Numbered from the stretch's first letter, positions 30,796 to 39,500 are shown. The stretch is 64,000 nt of DNA from Deinococcus puniceus (GCF_001644565.1 NZ_CP011387.1:666501-730500); one strand, 5' to 3'. Numbers and translations: made by a program. Notes: generated by a model not told the origin, from the sequence alone.

Positions 30796-31716
30796 TTACG
30801 TCACTGGATCAAGTTCGCCTTTCAGCAGCAGTTGCACGCGTTGGCCCAAGCGTTTGTACAGCGGCGGCGCGTAGTGGGCGCGGAAATCCTTGGTGGCTTC
30901 CTCGCTGCCGATGTCGTGGCCTTCTTGGGTGGTCAGAAAGTAACGGTGATCCATGATCCACAGGTACAGATCGGCTTCGGTGCGGCCCGGAAAGCGCTTC
31001 ATCACGTCGTGCTTGTCGATGTTCTCTAGGATTCGGCAATACAGGCGCTTGTACCAGCTTTCCACGGCCTCTTCCCAAGTCACGGGCGGCAGGCCTTCGC
31101 GTCCGGGCTTGCGGTCTAGGAAATACTGCCGGGTGCGGATGTGCTCCAGCAGGCGGTCGTAGCGACCCGGCGTGGTAAAGAGAATTCCGCTGTGGTTGGG
31201 CACGAGCCGGTCAAGGTTGGTTTCACGCAAAAAGTGCGCGTATTCGCCCTTGATGATCAAATCCTTGAGGGTGTCGTGCTCTTCGGGCGGCACGGTCACG
31301 TTCAATTCGATCACGTTGGCGTCTATGTATTTCTGACCCTGCCGACGCGCCACGCTGACGCGGTGGTTGCCGTCTTTGACAAAGTAGAGGTCGCCCACTT
31401 TGTAGACCTGTATGGGTGGCAATTCCTTGCCTTCCAGTTGGGCACTCCGGACGCCGATCCAGCGTTCGTCGAGGTGTTTTTCTTTGGGCAAATAGTGACG
31501 GTCAAATTCGCGGTACCGGTCAACAGAACCGGTGATCTGATCGACGGGAATAGCTTGCAAGCCCAACTGGTGCTCACCTTGAGGGCCGAGATGTTTCATC
31601 CAGTCGAAGGGCAAGAGTTCATTGGGTTCACGGCGCAAGATGCCCAGCAGGTCGCGCACATCGGCGAGTAAGCGGGCACGTTCGACTTCATGTCTGGCCT
31701 GATTGTTGGCGTGCAT
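30796..31716 (-). CDS. ParB-like nuclease-domain protein
   Basis: 306 residues. N-terminal helical segment, then a ParB/sulfiredoxin-like module (about residues 50-135) containing IPVDQITGSVDRYREFD and YFVKDGNHRVSVARRQGQ, where GNHR is the family's hallmark. The C-terminal half (DLIIKGEYAHFLRETNLDRL, RTRQYFLDRKPGREGLPPV, YLWIMDHRYFLTTQEGHD) resembles proteins annotated as DUF4032 or transcriptional regulator. The exact role is unknown; DNA or nucleotide binding is likely. The frame extends to 31929, but MHANNQARHEVERARLL at 31716 has GAGGAG upstream and lies downstream of a strong -10. Confidence 0.78.
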   Translation of the reverse strand: MHANNQARHEVERARLLADVRDLLGILRREPNELLPFDWMKHLGPQGEHQLGLQAIPVDQITGSVDRYREFDRHYLPKEKHLDERWIGVRSAQLEGKELPPIQVYKVGDLYFVKDGNHRVSVARRQGQKYIDANVIELNVTVPPEEHDTLKDLIIKGEYAHFLRETNLDRLVPNHSGILFTTPGRYDRLLEHIRTRQYFLDRKPGREGLPPVTWEEAVESWYKRLYCRILENIDKHDVMKRFPGRTEADLYLWIMDHRYFLTTQEGHDIGSEEATKDFRAHYAPPLYKRLGQRVQLLLKGELDPVT

Positions 31717-31817
31717 GGTGGTGTACTCCTCGCAGCTCTTACCTGAGTGGGCGGAACTGCTAAGACCAAGGGCAACGCTTCTCCGGGGAACAAGAAATCG
31801 GCCCCGGACTTGAGACC

Positions 31818-31823
31818 AGTATA
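31818..31823 (-). promoter_or_regulatory. -10 box of ParB-like gene
   Basis: TATACT on the minus strand; leader of about 95 nt. Confidence 0.5.
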
Positions 31824-31999
31824 CGTGCCCTGCCCTTACCCCATCCTGACAAGTCTGGTCAGGTGCCGGTCTGCTGCCGCGCCCAGCCGCTCCTGCGCCC
31901 CAGTCCTGATCTATCGGAAGCCTTAACACTGACCCCGCCCACCCAGAATTGAGGGTTCGCCTCTAGCTGAGAGCGTGTGGGCGGCGTTGAATACCCCCC

Positions 32000-32593
32000 A
32001 TGTTAGGCAGATTTTTTAAGAAGCCGGAGAACGATATGGGAGGCCGCGTGCCGCCCGGTCAGACCCTCACCACGCGCTTTCCGGTGCTGACCTATGGCCC
32101 GGCCCAGCGCTACGCCGCGCAGGATGTGGTGATCCGTATTACCGGGCTGGCCGAGGAACAAACGCTGACGTGGGCCGAGCTGATGGCGCTGCCGCAAACC
32201 ACCCTGACCTACGATATTCATTGCGTAACTCACTGGAGCAAACTCGATACCACGTGGACGGGCGTGCGGGTCGTCGACCTGATGGAACACCTGAAGCTGA
32301 AGCCGGGGGCCACCCACGTCATGCAGCACAGCGTCGGCGGGTACACCACCAACCTCAGCCTCGAAGATTTTACCCGCCCCGAAAACCTGCTGGCCTACGA
32401 ATTTGACGGCGAACCGTTGGAAGCCGAACACGGTGGGCCGCTGCGAATGGTCGTGCCGCACCTGTACTTTTGGAAGAGTGCCAAGTGGCTGACGGGCCTA
32501 GAGTTTATGGCCGCCGATGAGCCCGGATTCTGGGAGCGCAACGGGTATCACATGCGCGGCGATCCGTTTAAAGATGAGCGGTACAGCGACTAA
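32000..32593 (+). CDS. YedY-like molybdopterin oxidoreductase (sulfite oxidase fold)
   Basis: 197 residues forming a single sulfite-oxidase molybdopterin domain. The likely Mo-ligand Cys is in YDIHCVTHWSKLDTTWTGV; cofactor-binding motifs HSVGGYTTNLSLEDF, ENLLAYEFDGEPL, EHGGPLRMVVPHLYFWKSAKW follow. It has no Tat signal or heme domain, so it is probably cytoplasmic and its electron partner is unknown; the closest named relatives are MsrP/YedY proteins. No molybdenum-cofactor gene is nearby. Confidence 0.85.
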   Translation: MLGRFFKKPENDMGGRVPPGQTLTTRFPVLTYGPAQRYAAQDVVIRITGLAEEQTLTWAELMALPQTTLTYDIHCVTHWSKLDTTWTGVRVVDLMEHLKLKPGATHVMQHSVGGYTTNLSLEDFTRPENLLAYEFDGEPLEAEHGGPLRMVVPHLYFWKSAKWLTGLEFMAADEPGFWERNGYHMRGDPFKDERYSD

Positions 32594-32594
32594 G

Positions 32595-32747
32595 AATTCC
32601 GATTGGAAGCCGTGCATTTTGGCTTTCAATCCGACTGGAAGGACTCGTAGAGCTGCAGCGCAGAGTAGGAACAAATACGGGCTACGTGGAATGGACGCGC
32701 GGCCAGTGGGGTGCTGGACGTGCGGTAATGAAGGGGAGTCCGTATGA
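32595..32747 (+). repeat. Family D repeat, copy 3, ending at the mug start codon
   Basis: Divergent copy with conserved blocks AGTAGGAACAAATACGGGCT, AATGGACG and a 3' end GGGGAGTCCGTATG. The hairpin arms differ from copy 2 but still pair (GGCCAG / CTGGAC-type). The terminal CGTATG contains the ATG of mug. Confidence 0.6.
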
Positions 32748-33277
32748 GCGGGCTAGACCGCGCCCCCTACCTCGTCCCTGATGTGTTGCAGCCGGGGCTG
32801 ACGCTGGTGCTGATCGGCACGGCCCCCAGCAAGATCAGTGCGCGGGCGCGGGCCTACTACGCCAACCCTCAAAACAAGTTCTGGAGCGTGCTGCACAGCG
32901 TGGGCCTCACGCCCCGGCAATTGTCGCCCCACGAGTACGCGTTGTTGCCCAGTTGGGGAATCGGCCTCACCGATGTGGCCAAACGGCATTCAGGCGTAGA
33001 CGCCGCCCTGCCCGCCGAAGCGTGGGCACCCGAAGAACTGCGCCTGAAAATACGCACCCACGCGCCGCAACTGGTCGCCTTCACCAGCAAACGCGGCGCG
33101 TCCGAGGTGCTGGGCAAAGCCACCGGGCGCTTGCCTTACGGCGTGCAGCCCGACTTGCTGGAAGGGGCGGAAGTGTGGGTGCTGCCGTCTACGAGTCCAC
33201 TGGGACACACCCATTTTGTGCTGGAGCCTTGGCAAGCGCTGGGAGAACGGGTAGGGGCGCTCAGAAGCTCCGGCTAA
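32744..33277 (+). CDS. mug: Mug, mismatch-specific uracil/thymine-DNA glycosylase
   Basis: 177-residue base-excision repair enzyme of the Mug branch of the uracil-DNA glycosylase superfamily; removes U or T opposite G. Motif 1 is LVLIGTAPSKISARARAYYA, followed by NPQNKFWSVLHSVGLTP; motif 2 region is LPSTSPLGHTHF. GLTDVAKRHSGVD matches the Deinococcus-type Mug, in which a different Asp from the E. coli enzyme is thought to be catalytic. GGGGAG precedes the ATG, both lying in the end of a family D repeat. It is convergent with the membrane gene at 33314. Confidence 0.9.
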   Translation: MSGLDRAPYLVPDVLQPGLTLVLIGTAPSKISARARAYYANPQNKFWSVLHSVGLTPRQLSPHEYALLPSWGIGLTDVAKRHSGVDAALPAEAWAPEELRLKIRTHAPQLVAFTSKRGASEVLGKATGRLPYGVQPDLLEGAEVWVLPSTSPLGHTHFVLEPWQALGERVGALRSSG

Positions 33278-33313
33278 TTGGTTCGGTTTTAGTTGTCCCG
33301 CCCTAGTTGGTTA

Positions 33314-34345
33314 TTAGTGCTCGGCTTCTGAAGGCAATGCGGGCGGCAGCACCAGCACGCTCAGCGCCAGCCCGCCCAATCCGGCCATGACGGCCACGCC
33401 CAGCCAGAGTTCCAGACTCAGGTTGCTGAGGCCCAGCCAGACATTCAGGGCCAGATACGGTGCCCAGACCAGCAGCGGCAGCAGGAAGGCGAACACGCGG
33501 AAAGCAGCAGGACGGCGCGGCGAGGGATCGAGCCACAGCAGCAGCGTATCCAAGACCAATCCGCACGCCAGCATCAGCAGCGGCTCGCGCCACGTTCCCG
33601 GCACCAACATCAGCGTCATCAGCAGGGTATTCAGGCCGTACATGACGGTGATGGCCCCGAATGGTAACCGAAAACGCCGCAGGAGCAGCAGCACGGGGGC
33701 CGCCAGAATCAGCGCGGTCAGCAAGGTGCCGCCCAACTCGGCCCGCAGTTGCACGTAGCCGATGCCCTGCGGCGCACGCAACAATCCCCACAAGTACATC
33801 TGCATAAACGACGTGAAACAGAGAATGGCGGTGGCTGCCATCAACGCGGGCCACACGACTCCGGCGGGTGCGCGGCGCGGCGTCGGCATCCGCCACGAGG
33901 CGTTCAGCGGGGCACTTAGGATCAGCACCGAACCCGCGAACAGCAGGAGGTGCGTGGGCGACAGCAGGGCTTCTATGCCTACCTCTATGCCAAAAACGGT
34001 GTGCCAGAGCAAATCGCCCAGACCGCCCAGTGCGAAGACGGGTACGCCCAACGCGGCGGGCCAGTAGCCGTCGGGAAAGGCCGCCACGCCGCGCCGCCCA
34101 GCCTTCAGGCCCTGCCAAGTCAGCCACAGCGTCCAGCCTGCCACCGCCGCAAAGCCGCTATAAAACAGCGCGTGCCAAGGCGTAAAGAAGGTTTCTAGGC
34201 TCTCGCCCAAGTTGTTGTGCGCCCACCCGTCTACAAAAATACCTACCATCAGCCACCAGCCGAGGCCTACCGTGACCAAGTTTTGGGTAGAGGTAGCCCG
34301 GTCTGTGGCAGCGGCGGGCGCGGCAGCGGGATGGAGGGTGGTCAT
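33314..34345 (-). CDS. Polytopic membrane protein with conserved His residues
   Basis: 343 residues with about eight predicted membrane helices. The first half has conserved-looking polar motifs inside or near helices: GIFVDGWAHNNLGESLETFFTPWHALFY, GDLLWHTVFGIEVGIEALLSPTHLLLF (read in segments), suggesting metal or heme binding by His. No family name is known to me. The ATG has TAAACT 6 nt upstream (34352-34357). Confidence 0.75.
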   Translation of the reverse strand: MTTLHPAAAPAAATDRATSTQNLVTVGLGWWLMVGIFVDGWAHNNLGESLETFFTPWHALFYSGFAAVAGWTLWLTWQGLKAGRRGVAAFPDGYWPAALGVPVFALGGLGDLLWHTVFGIEVGIEALLSPTHLLLFAGSVLILSAPLNASWRMPTPRRAPAGVVWPALMAATAILCFTSFMQMYLWGLLRAPQGIGYVQLRAELGGTLLTALILAAPVLLLLRRFRLPFGAITVMYGLNTLLMTLMLVPGTWREPLLMLACGLVLDTLLLWLDPSPRRPAAFRVFAFLLPLLVWAPYLALNVWLGLSNLSLELWLGVAVMAGLGGLALSVLVLPPALPSEAEH

Positions 34346-34351
34346 GCCCCA

Positions 34352-34357
34352 AGTTTA
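34352..34357 (-). promoter_or_regulatory. -10 box of leaderless membrane gene
   Basis: TAAACT, 6 nt before the ATG at 34345. Confidence 0.5.
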
Positions 34358-34394
34358 AGCCTGTGTCAGGCGGTGTGTACCAATTGCTAGAGGC

Positions 34395-35495
34395 TCAATT
34401 CCCGGTGTACTGAATGCGCCACACCTTACCCGCGCCGTCGTCGGTCAGCAGCATGGCTCCGTCGGCGGCCACCACGAGGTCTACAGGCCGCCCCAGCACT
34501 CTCTGACCCGACAGGAATCCGGTCAGGAAATCCGTGGTTTTGCCCGTTTTGGGGTCAATCATAATTACTTTGTAGCCGCTTTTTTGCGAGCGGTTCCAAC
34601 TGCCGTGCAGGGCAGAAAACATCATGCCCCGGTAGGCGGTGGGAAAGGTGTTTCCGGTGTAAAAAGCCAGTCCCAGCGGGGCTGAATGCGCGGTGGTCAG
34701 GGCAAAGGCGGGCGTGGCGTTGGCACAAGTACTGGCATTTTTGCGGCCAAAATCCCTGTCCCAGACTTGGGCTTTGCCTGCTTGCGTGGTGAAGCAGTAC
34801 GGCCAGCCGTAAAATCCGCCCGCCTGCACGCGGTAAAACCCCTCAGGCGGAATATCGTCGCCCAGTTGGTCACGCCCGTTGTTGGTGGCGTACAACGTGC
34901 CGCCGTTCCACTCCAAGCCCACCGCGTTTCGGAGGCCCGACGCGAAGAGTTTGCCGTTTTTGCCCTCGGCGTCGTAGACCCAGATGGCGGCGCGGCGGGG
35001 GTCATTTTCCTCGCAGACATTGCAGGTGCTGCCCACCGACACGTACATTTTGCCGTCTGGCCCAAATTCTACGGTGCGGGTGGAATGGCCGCCGCCGCCC
35101 GGCAAATCCACCACTTTTTGCGCCGCGCCGCTGGCCTTCACGTCGCCCGGCATGTACTTGAAGCGCACCACGCCGTCGGTGTTGGCGACGTACAAAAACC
35201 CGCCGTGAAAGGCCAATCCGTGCGGGCGGTTCAGGCCCGATGCGAACACGGTTTTGCCGTCCGCCTTGCCGTCACGGTTGGCATCGGCCAGCACGGTCAC
35301 GGTGCCCGCCCCCTGATCCGAGACGAACACGTCTCCGCCCGGCGCGACGGCCATAAACCGGGGCTGTTTGAACCCTTCGGCAAAGAGGTTGACGCGGAAA
35401 CCGTCCGGCACAGTAAACGGCGATGGGGAAGGGGTTTGGGCACAGGCAGAAGCTGACAGCGCGAGTGCGCCGGAAAGCAGGAGGGGGCGAAGCAT
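34395..35495 (-). CDS. Lipoprotein, PQQ-dependent sugar (sorbosone) dehydrogenase family
   Basis: 366 residues from MLRPLLLSGALALSASACAQ, a lipoprotein signal with Cys at about residue 18. The rest is a six-bladed soluble glucose/sorbosone dehydrogenase-like propeller: VPDGFRVNLFAEGFKQPRFM, HGLAFHGGFLYVANTDGVV, STRTVEFGPDGKMYVSVGST (with a Cys pair CNVC), GLRNAVGLEWNG, and GRPVDLVVAADGAMLLTDD. Members oxidise sugars or related compounds in the periplasm using PQQ; substrate unknown. The frame extends to 35585, but the ATG at 35495 starts the signal peptide and has TACTGC 6 nt upstream. Confidence 0.83.
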   Translation of the reverse strand: MLRPLLLSGALALSASACAQTPSPSPFTVPDGFRVNLFAEGFKQPRFMAVAPGGDVFVSDQGAGTVTVLADANRDGKADGKTVFASGLNRPHGLAFHGGFLYVANTDGVVRFKYMPGDVKASGAAQKVVDLPGGGGHSTRTVEFGPDGKMYVSVGSTCNVCEENDPRRAAIWVYDAEGKNGKLFASGLRNAVGLEWNGGTLYATNNGRDQLGDDIPPEGFYRVQAGGFYGWPYCFTTQAGKAQVWDRDFGRKNASTCANATPAFALTTAHSAPLGLAFYTGNTFPTAYRGMMFSALHGSWNRSQKSGYKVIMIDPKTGKTTDFLTGFLSGQRVLGRPVDLVVAADGAMLLTDDGAGKVWRIQYTGN

Positions 35496-35570
35496 ATAGG
35501 GGCAGTAGAGCAAAGCCGGGTGAGAAAGGAGCGGGGGAGAGGTAAACGGGGATTGACGGAGGGGAGGGCT

Positions 35571-35695
35571 TAGAGCATTTGTCAAAAGAGTTGTTTATGT
35601 TGCCCGAACGAAGTGAGTGAATTTCAGTGAGGGTTTGGCAGAATGGAAGCGTCAGGAGTCTTTTTTCTGACGCTGTAATTCGGACAAATCCTCTA
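35571..35695 (-). mobile_element. MITE-like element, copy 2 (family C)
   Basis: 121 bp (35573-35693) with inverted ends GAGCATTTGTC / GACAAATCCTC flanked by TA. Inverted relative to copy 1 (7668-7791) and alignable along its whole length, including GACTCCTGACGCTTCCATTCT. Its right TA plus the adjoining G forms the TAG stop of comM. Confidence 0.78.
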
Positions 35696-37192
35696 GGTCA
35701 AGTCACGCGGACGGTAGGTCACGGCTTCGGCCAAGTGCGATTCGCGGATGTCGCCGCCGCCCGCCAAGTCGGCCACCGTGCGGGCTACCCGCAAGATTCG
35801 GTCAAAGCCGCGCCCGGTCAGGCCCAGTTGCCGCGCCGCTGCCCGCAGAAAGGCGTCTGGGCCAGCATTCAACGGCGCGTGCTTGCGAAGGTGTTGGCCC
35901 GCAAGGTCGGTATTTCGCCCGCCCTGCCGCTCCAGCATCAGGTCGCGGGCGGCAGTAATTCGGGCGCGAACCGGGGCGCTGCCTTCCGGCTCCGGCGCAC
36001 GCGTCAGCTCATCCAGAGTCAAGCGGGGAACCCTGACCACAAGGTCAATTCGGTCTAGCAAAGGCCCGCTGAGGCGTGCGGCGTAGCGGGTGCGCTGAAG
36101 GGGGGTGCAGGTGCAGGTTTTTTCGAGGTCGCCAAAATGCCCGCAGGGGCACGGATTCATGGCGGCCAGCAACTGAAACCGGGCTGGATATTCCACGCTG
36201 GCCCGCGCCCGGCTGATGGTGACGGTGCCGTCTTCCAGCGGTTGCCGCAACGTTTCCAGTGCCTTACGGCTAAATTCAGGAAATTCGTCTAAAAATAAAA
36301 CGCCCCGATGGGCCAGCGACACTTCCCCCGGACGCGGCACGCTGCCCCCGCCGATCAATCCGGCGTCGGACACGGTGTGGTGCGGCGTGCGGTACGGAGC
36401 CGCCAAAGTGAGTGTGCCCCGCGCCGTCAGCAGGCCCGCCGCCGAATGGATGCGCGTGACTTCCAGCGCCTCGGCCCGTGTGAGCGGTGGCAGCAAGCCC
36501 GGAGCGCGGCGGGCCAGCATGGTTTTGCCGCTGCCCGGAGAGCCGATCATCAGGAGGTTGTGGCCGCCTGCCAGTGCGATTTCCAGGGCGCGGCGGGCCG
36601 AGCTTTGGCCCTTCAGGTCGGCCAGATCGGGGTGCAGGTCGCTGGGAGCGTCGGGCAGGGGCGGGTCGGTGGCGCTCAGCAGGGCTTGCCCGCTCAGGTG
36701 GCGCACGGCTTCCAGTAAATTGGCGGCCCCGAACACGGTCACGCCGTCGATCAGGGCGGCTTCGCGGGCGTTTCCAGCGGGCAGCAGGGCAGGTAGGCCG
36801 AGGCTAGAGGCCAACAAGGCTAGATTCACCGCCCCCGCGATAGGCCGCAAGGTGCCGTCCAGTGCTAGTTCGCCCGCTACCAGCGTGCCTTCCAGCGCCG
36901 ACGCGGGCAAGAGTTCCTGCGCCGCCAACAGCCCCAAAGCGATGGGCAAGTCGTACAGCGGGCCTTCTTTTCGCAGATCGGCAGGGGCCAGATTGACCGT
37001 AATTCGCGCCGCTGGAAAGGGCAGCCCCGCATTCCGAATCGCCGCCCGCACCCGTTCCCGTGCCTCGCTCACCGATTGATCGGGCAGGCCCACCACATTG
37101 AAGGCGGGCAGGCCGGGGCTGACATCCACTTCCACTTCGACTGGCACCGCGTCCACACCGATCAGGGCCACACTCCGCGCCCGCGCCAGCAT
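35693..37192 (-). CDS. comM: ComM/YifB-family AAA+ ATPase
   Basis: 499 residues of the Mg-chelatase-like YifB/ComM family. ComM is a hexameric helicase that extends DNA integration during natural transformation. N-terminal Lon-like domain: [20 protein letters not shown] and [23 protein letters not shown] core: Walker [16 protein letters not shown], Walker [12 protein letters not shown]; Cys-rich [19 protein letters not shown]-terminal [12 protein letters not shown] and [19 protein letters not shown]. Deinococcus is naturally competent, which fits the pilus operon in the same window. The stop TAG is formed at a MITE junction. Confidence 0.92.
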   Translation of the reverse strand: MLARARSVALIGVDAVPVEVEVDVSPGLPAFNVVGLPDQSVSEARERVRAAIRNAGLPFPAARITVNLAPADLRKEGPLYDLPIALGLLAAQELLPASALEGTLVAGELALDGTLRPIAGAVNLALLASSLGLPALLPAGNAREAALIDGVTVFGAANLLEAVRHLSGQALLSATDPPLPDAPSDLHPDLADLKGQSSARRALEIALAGGHNLLMIGSPGSGKTMLARRAPGLLPPLTRAEALEVTRIHSAAGLLTARGTLTLAAPYRTPHHTVSDAGLIGGGSVPRPGEVSLAHRGVLFLDEFPEFSRKALETLRQPLEDGTVTISRARASVEYPARFQLLAAMNPCPCGHFGDLEKTCTCTPLQRTRYAARLSGPLLDRIDLVVRVPRLTLDELTRAPEPEGSAPVRARITAARDLMLERQGGRNTDLAGQHLRKHAPLNAGPDAFLRAAARQLGLTGRGFDRILRVARTVADLAGGGDIRESHLAEAVTYRPRDLT

Positions 37193-37329
37193 CAGCCGCG
37201 CCTAGAGAGGGGGGCGGCAAGCAGAACACGGTGCAGGAATGTCACACCCGTCAGTTTAGAGTCGAAATGAGAAAAAGATTACACGCTGTATATGGGGCCG
37301 TTTGGGGGTGTCCTGAGCTTGAGTAAGTT

Positions 37330-37848
37330 CTAGCTGCCTTGCTTCTGGCCCGACGCGCGGATGTACCAGTGGGCCACCGCCCGCATCACCGCTTTATCTT
37401 CAGCGTCCTTCACGGTCACATTGACGGTTAATCGGGCCTTCCCGTGTTCGGCGAACTCGGCGTAGGCGGCGGGTAAGGTGGCCGGATCAATTTGGCCCTG
37501 CGCCGTAATGTCGCCCCGAGCGCGGGCTACGTAATGCGTTTCCAGCTTTTCTATCAGGGGCACCGCCTGAGCGAGTTGCGCGGCGAAGGCTCCGGCAAAG
37601 GCGGCCCCGCTCACGGCTTCGGCCAGCAAAAATTGCGCCCCAGCATGAATGGTGCCCAAGTGGTTGCGAAACGGCGCGGTATCGGCGCACGCCCCCTCGG
37701 CCCAGCCCACACCCGCATCGGTGATCTGCACGCCCACCGTCGCATTCATAGGAATGGCGTGCAGTGCAGCTTTTACGGCCTTCACGGCAAAACCGGGCAG
37801 GGCAGGACGGGTGGCGGCAGGGTCAGGAGCAAGGTCAGGCTGGGTCAT
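37330..37848 (-). CDS. Hotdog-fold thioesterase (YiiD/DUF4442 type)
   Basis: 172 residues. The hotdog core has HLGTIHAGAQFLLAEAVSGA, with the likely catalytic or base-stacking residues in the N-H/G-T-I-H-A-G motif, and ETHYVARARGDITAQGQI and LTVNVTVKDAEDKAVMRAVAHWYI strands. It probably hydrolyses acyl-CoA or acyl-ACP; substrate unknown. The frame extends to 37998 but the ATG at 37848 has GGAGG 7 nt upstream. Confidence 0.8.
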   Translation of the reverse strand: MTQPDLAPDPAATRPALPGFAVKAVKAALHAIPMNATVGVQITDAGVGWAEGACADTAPFRNHLGTIHAGAQFLLAEAVSGAAFAGAFAAQLAQAVPLIEKLETHYVARARGDITAQGQIDPATLPAAYAEFAEHGKARLTVNVTVKDAEDKAVMRAVAHWYIRASGQKQGS

Positions 37849-37897
37849 GGGGGAACCTCCGGGGGAGAAGTGGGGACAAGCTGACAATTTTGAACTG

Positions 37898-37903
37898 AGT
37901 ATA
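37898..37903 (-). promoter_or_regulatory. -10 box of thioesterase gene
   Basis: TATACT on the minus strand, about 50 nt before the ATG. Confidence 0.45.
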
Positions 37904-37907
37904 ACGG

Positions 37908-37940
37908 TAGATCGTGGGAACAGCCCAAACCACGATCCAC
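37908..37940. repeat. Family E hairpin, copy 1
   Basis: GATCGTGG / CCACGATC with a 12-nt loop GAACAGCCCAAA. Same arms and complementary loop as copy 2 at 40109-40150. It follows the DUF402 gene and abuts the thioesterase promoter. Confidence 0.65.
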
Positions 37941-37948
37941 ACTCCCTC

Positions 37949-38509
37949 TCAGGTATACGGGTCTTCCAAATACCGCTGCAGCACCGCCAGTGGCGCATAC
38001 GTTCCGGCGTGTAGTTCGGCTTCTACGGCCCGCGCCTGTGCCCACGTCACTTCTGCTAGTTCGGGTGTCACCAGCCCCGCCGCTACCGCTTCCTCCAAGT
38101 CCTCGGCATCGATGATGTTCGTGTGGGCTACACCCCAGCCGCCCCCTTGGGGTTCCGCGATCACGTCCAGATACAGGTCGTCGTGCCAAGGCAGGCCGTC
38201 TTCGCCCACGCCCTCGCCCGTGTGGATGTCGGCGTAAAACTGCACGGGCCGCCCTGTTTCGTCCAGTTGCACCGTCAGGGCGCTGCCCATCACGCCTTCT
38301 CCCGTTCCGGTGGGGTGGGCACGCACCCAACGAAAGCCGTTATCGAGGACACGCACGATGCCCTCCCCGGCGGGGCGCGGCACATCCAGCGGCCTGATGA
38401 CCGTGTGGGCCGTGAAGTCCAGAATCACGTACCCCGGAATGACGGTCTGGGTCTGCGTGTGGGCGGTCACCCGTGCCCAAGGGCGGAGGTCAAAAATCTT
38501 GCGTTTCAT
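37949..38509 (-). CDS. DUF402 family protein
   Basis: 186 residues of the DUF402/FAU-1 C-domain fold, relatives of which hydrolyse nucleoside tri- and diphosphates. Visible conserved parts: DNGFRWVRAHPTGTGEGVMG, PVQFYADIHTGEGVGEDGLPWHDDLYLDVI (Asp/Glu metal ligands, split by the family's loop), and DAEDLEEAVAAGLVTPELAEV. The ATG has TAGGCT 7 nt upstream, back to back with the promoter of the small gene at 38541. Confidence 0.8.
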   Translation of the reverse strand: MKRKIFDLRPWARVTAHTQTQTVIPGYVILDFTAHTVIRPLDVPRPAGEGIVRVLDNGFRWVRAHPTGTGEGVMGSALTVQLDETGRPVQFYADIHTGEGVGEDGLPWHDDLYLDVIAEPQGGGWGVAHTNIIDAEDLEEAVAAGLVTPELAEVTWAQARAVEAELHAGTYAPLAVLQRYLEDPYT

Positions 38510-38516
38510 GCCGCTG

Positions 38517-38522
38517 AGCCTA
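38517..38522 (-). promoter_or_regulatory. -10 box of leaderless DUF402 gene
   Basis: TAGGCT, 7 nt before the ATG at 38509. Confidence 0.6.
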
Positions 38523-38528
38523 TTCCCT

Positions 38529-38534
38529 TACCAT
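38529..38534 (+). promoter_or_regulatory. -10 box of leaderless small membrane gene
   Basis: TACCAT, 6 nt before GTG 38541; only 6 nt from the opposing -10 at 38517. Confidence 0.6.
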
Positions 38535-38540
38535 GCAGGT

Positions 38541-38705
38541 GTGAATGGACGAACCCGGAGCCTGCGCCTGTGGCTGAGTTTGCTGGGCATGCTGGCCTTG
38601 CTGGGCGGCTTGAGTGTCTGGGGCAGCGTGCAGCAATCGCGTGCAGCACAGCAGCAAATTCAGCAGAGTGGAGAAACGCCGCGTCAGGGTGATGCCGAAC
38701 GTTGA
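38541..38705 (+). CDS. Small single-helix membrane protein
   Basis: 54 residues: basic N-terminus (VNGRTRSLR), one membrane helix (LWLSLLGMLALLGGLSVWG) and a Gln-rich soluble tail (VQQSRAAQQQIQQSGE). No family is recognised. The GTG at 38541 has a TACCAT -10 box 6 nt upstream. It is divergent from the DUF402 gene with only 31 nt between starts, too little for two separate -35 regions. Confidence 0.6.
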   Translation: MNGRTRSLRLWLSLLGMLALLGGLSVWGSVQQSRAAQQQIQQSGETPRQGDAER

Positions 38706-38929
38706 CAGCAGTCGGCCCCGGTGCAGTTTCAGAAACTCGGTGCAGATTTAGAAATATGTGCGGCAAGTGGGCAGCGCCGCTGATATTCTGGGCCAAGACG
38801 AGGGCGATACTCCCGGCCCCGGCCTCACCGGCCTTGCGAGCGCATTTAGGCGGAGATGAAGTCCCCTTTGGATGACGCGAAGTCTGGTACTGGTCGGTGA
38901 AGCTTAGACCATTCCTCTCCTGCGTGCCC

Positions 38930-39406
38930 TCACAGCTCCAAGCTGCGGGGGGTCAGGCCAGCGGGCAGCAGCCACAAGCGAACCTCAATCGGGCAGTCCT
39001 TGTCAGCCTGAAACAACCCCAACGAGATCGTCCGGTCAGCCCGCAACCAGTGCACTTGCCCCGTGGAGTCTGCCCCGGCCTGATCGGGTGCGCCGAGGAC
39101 TTGCACCGCCTCGGCCAGCAGGGTCTGCATCACCGCGCTCGCCTCCTGCCAGCGTTGGTCAATCACCGCGTCAGGGTCTTCCAGCTCCTCTTCGGTGTAG
39201 TCGCCGCGTCCATCAAGTAACTCCTGAAAGTCTTCGGACTCGTGAAGCGTCACGGCCAGATAGAGCGTGCCGTCGGGCGCGTCGCTGGGCCGGAGGTGGG
39301 TGCCGTCAGGCAGCGTGACACCGTTTTGGGGCAGCGCCTCCCAAGTCAGGGGGAGGGCGGGAAGTGCAGGCCACAGGGCCGCGCGATCCGTTGGAGCGGG
39401 GGTCAT
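38930..39406 (-). CDS. Acidic protein, function unknown
   Basis: 158 residues, rich in Asp/Glu and Leu, with ESEDFQELLDGRGDYTEEEL and RWQEASAVMQTLLAEAVQVL helices and a C-terminal strand IEVRLWLLPAGLTPRSLEL. It looks soluble. No family is recognised. The ATG at 39406 has TAGGCT 7 nt upstream (39414-39419). The 224 nt between it and 38705 hold nothing recognisable. Confidence 0.65.
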   Translation of the reverse strand: MTPAPTDRAALWPALPALPLTWEALPQNGVTLPDGTHLRPSDAPDGTLYLAVTLHESEDFQELLDGRGDYTEEELEDPDAVIDQRWQEASAVMQTLLAEAVQVLGAPDQAGADSTGQVHWLRADRTISLGLFQADKDCPIEVRLWLLPAGLTPRSLEL

Positions 39407-39413
39407 TCTCCAC

Positions 39414-39419
39414 AGCCTA
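39414..39419 (-). promoter_or_regulatory. -10 box of leaderless gene 38930
   Basis: TAGGCT, 7 nt before the ATG. Confidence 0.55.
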
Positions 39420-39500
39420 AGGCATGTCGCGCAGAGGCCCAGCAGATAAGCTGAACCCGTTAGCCCACACGCCCAAGAGCTGAGCCGCCTGTGGGGTGGC

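Noticed and set aside
37318..37324. CTTGAGT, a half HAIR site
   Set aside because: No ACTCAAG partner at 7-nt spacing; the same is true of a second half-site at 25897.
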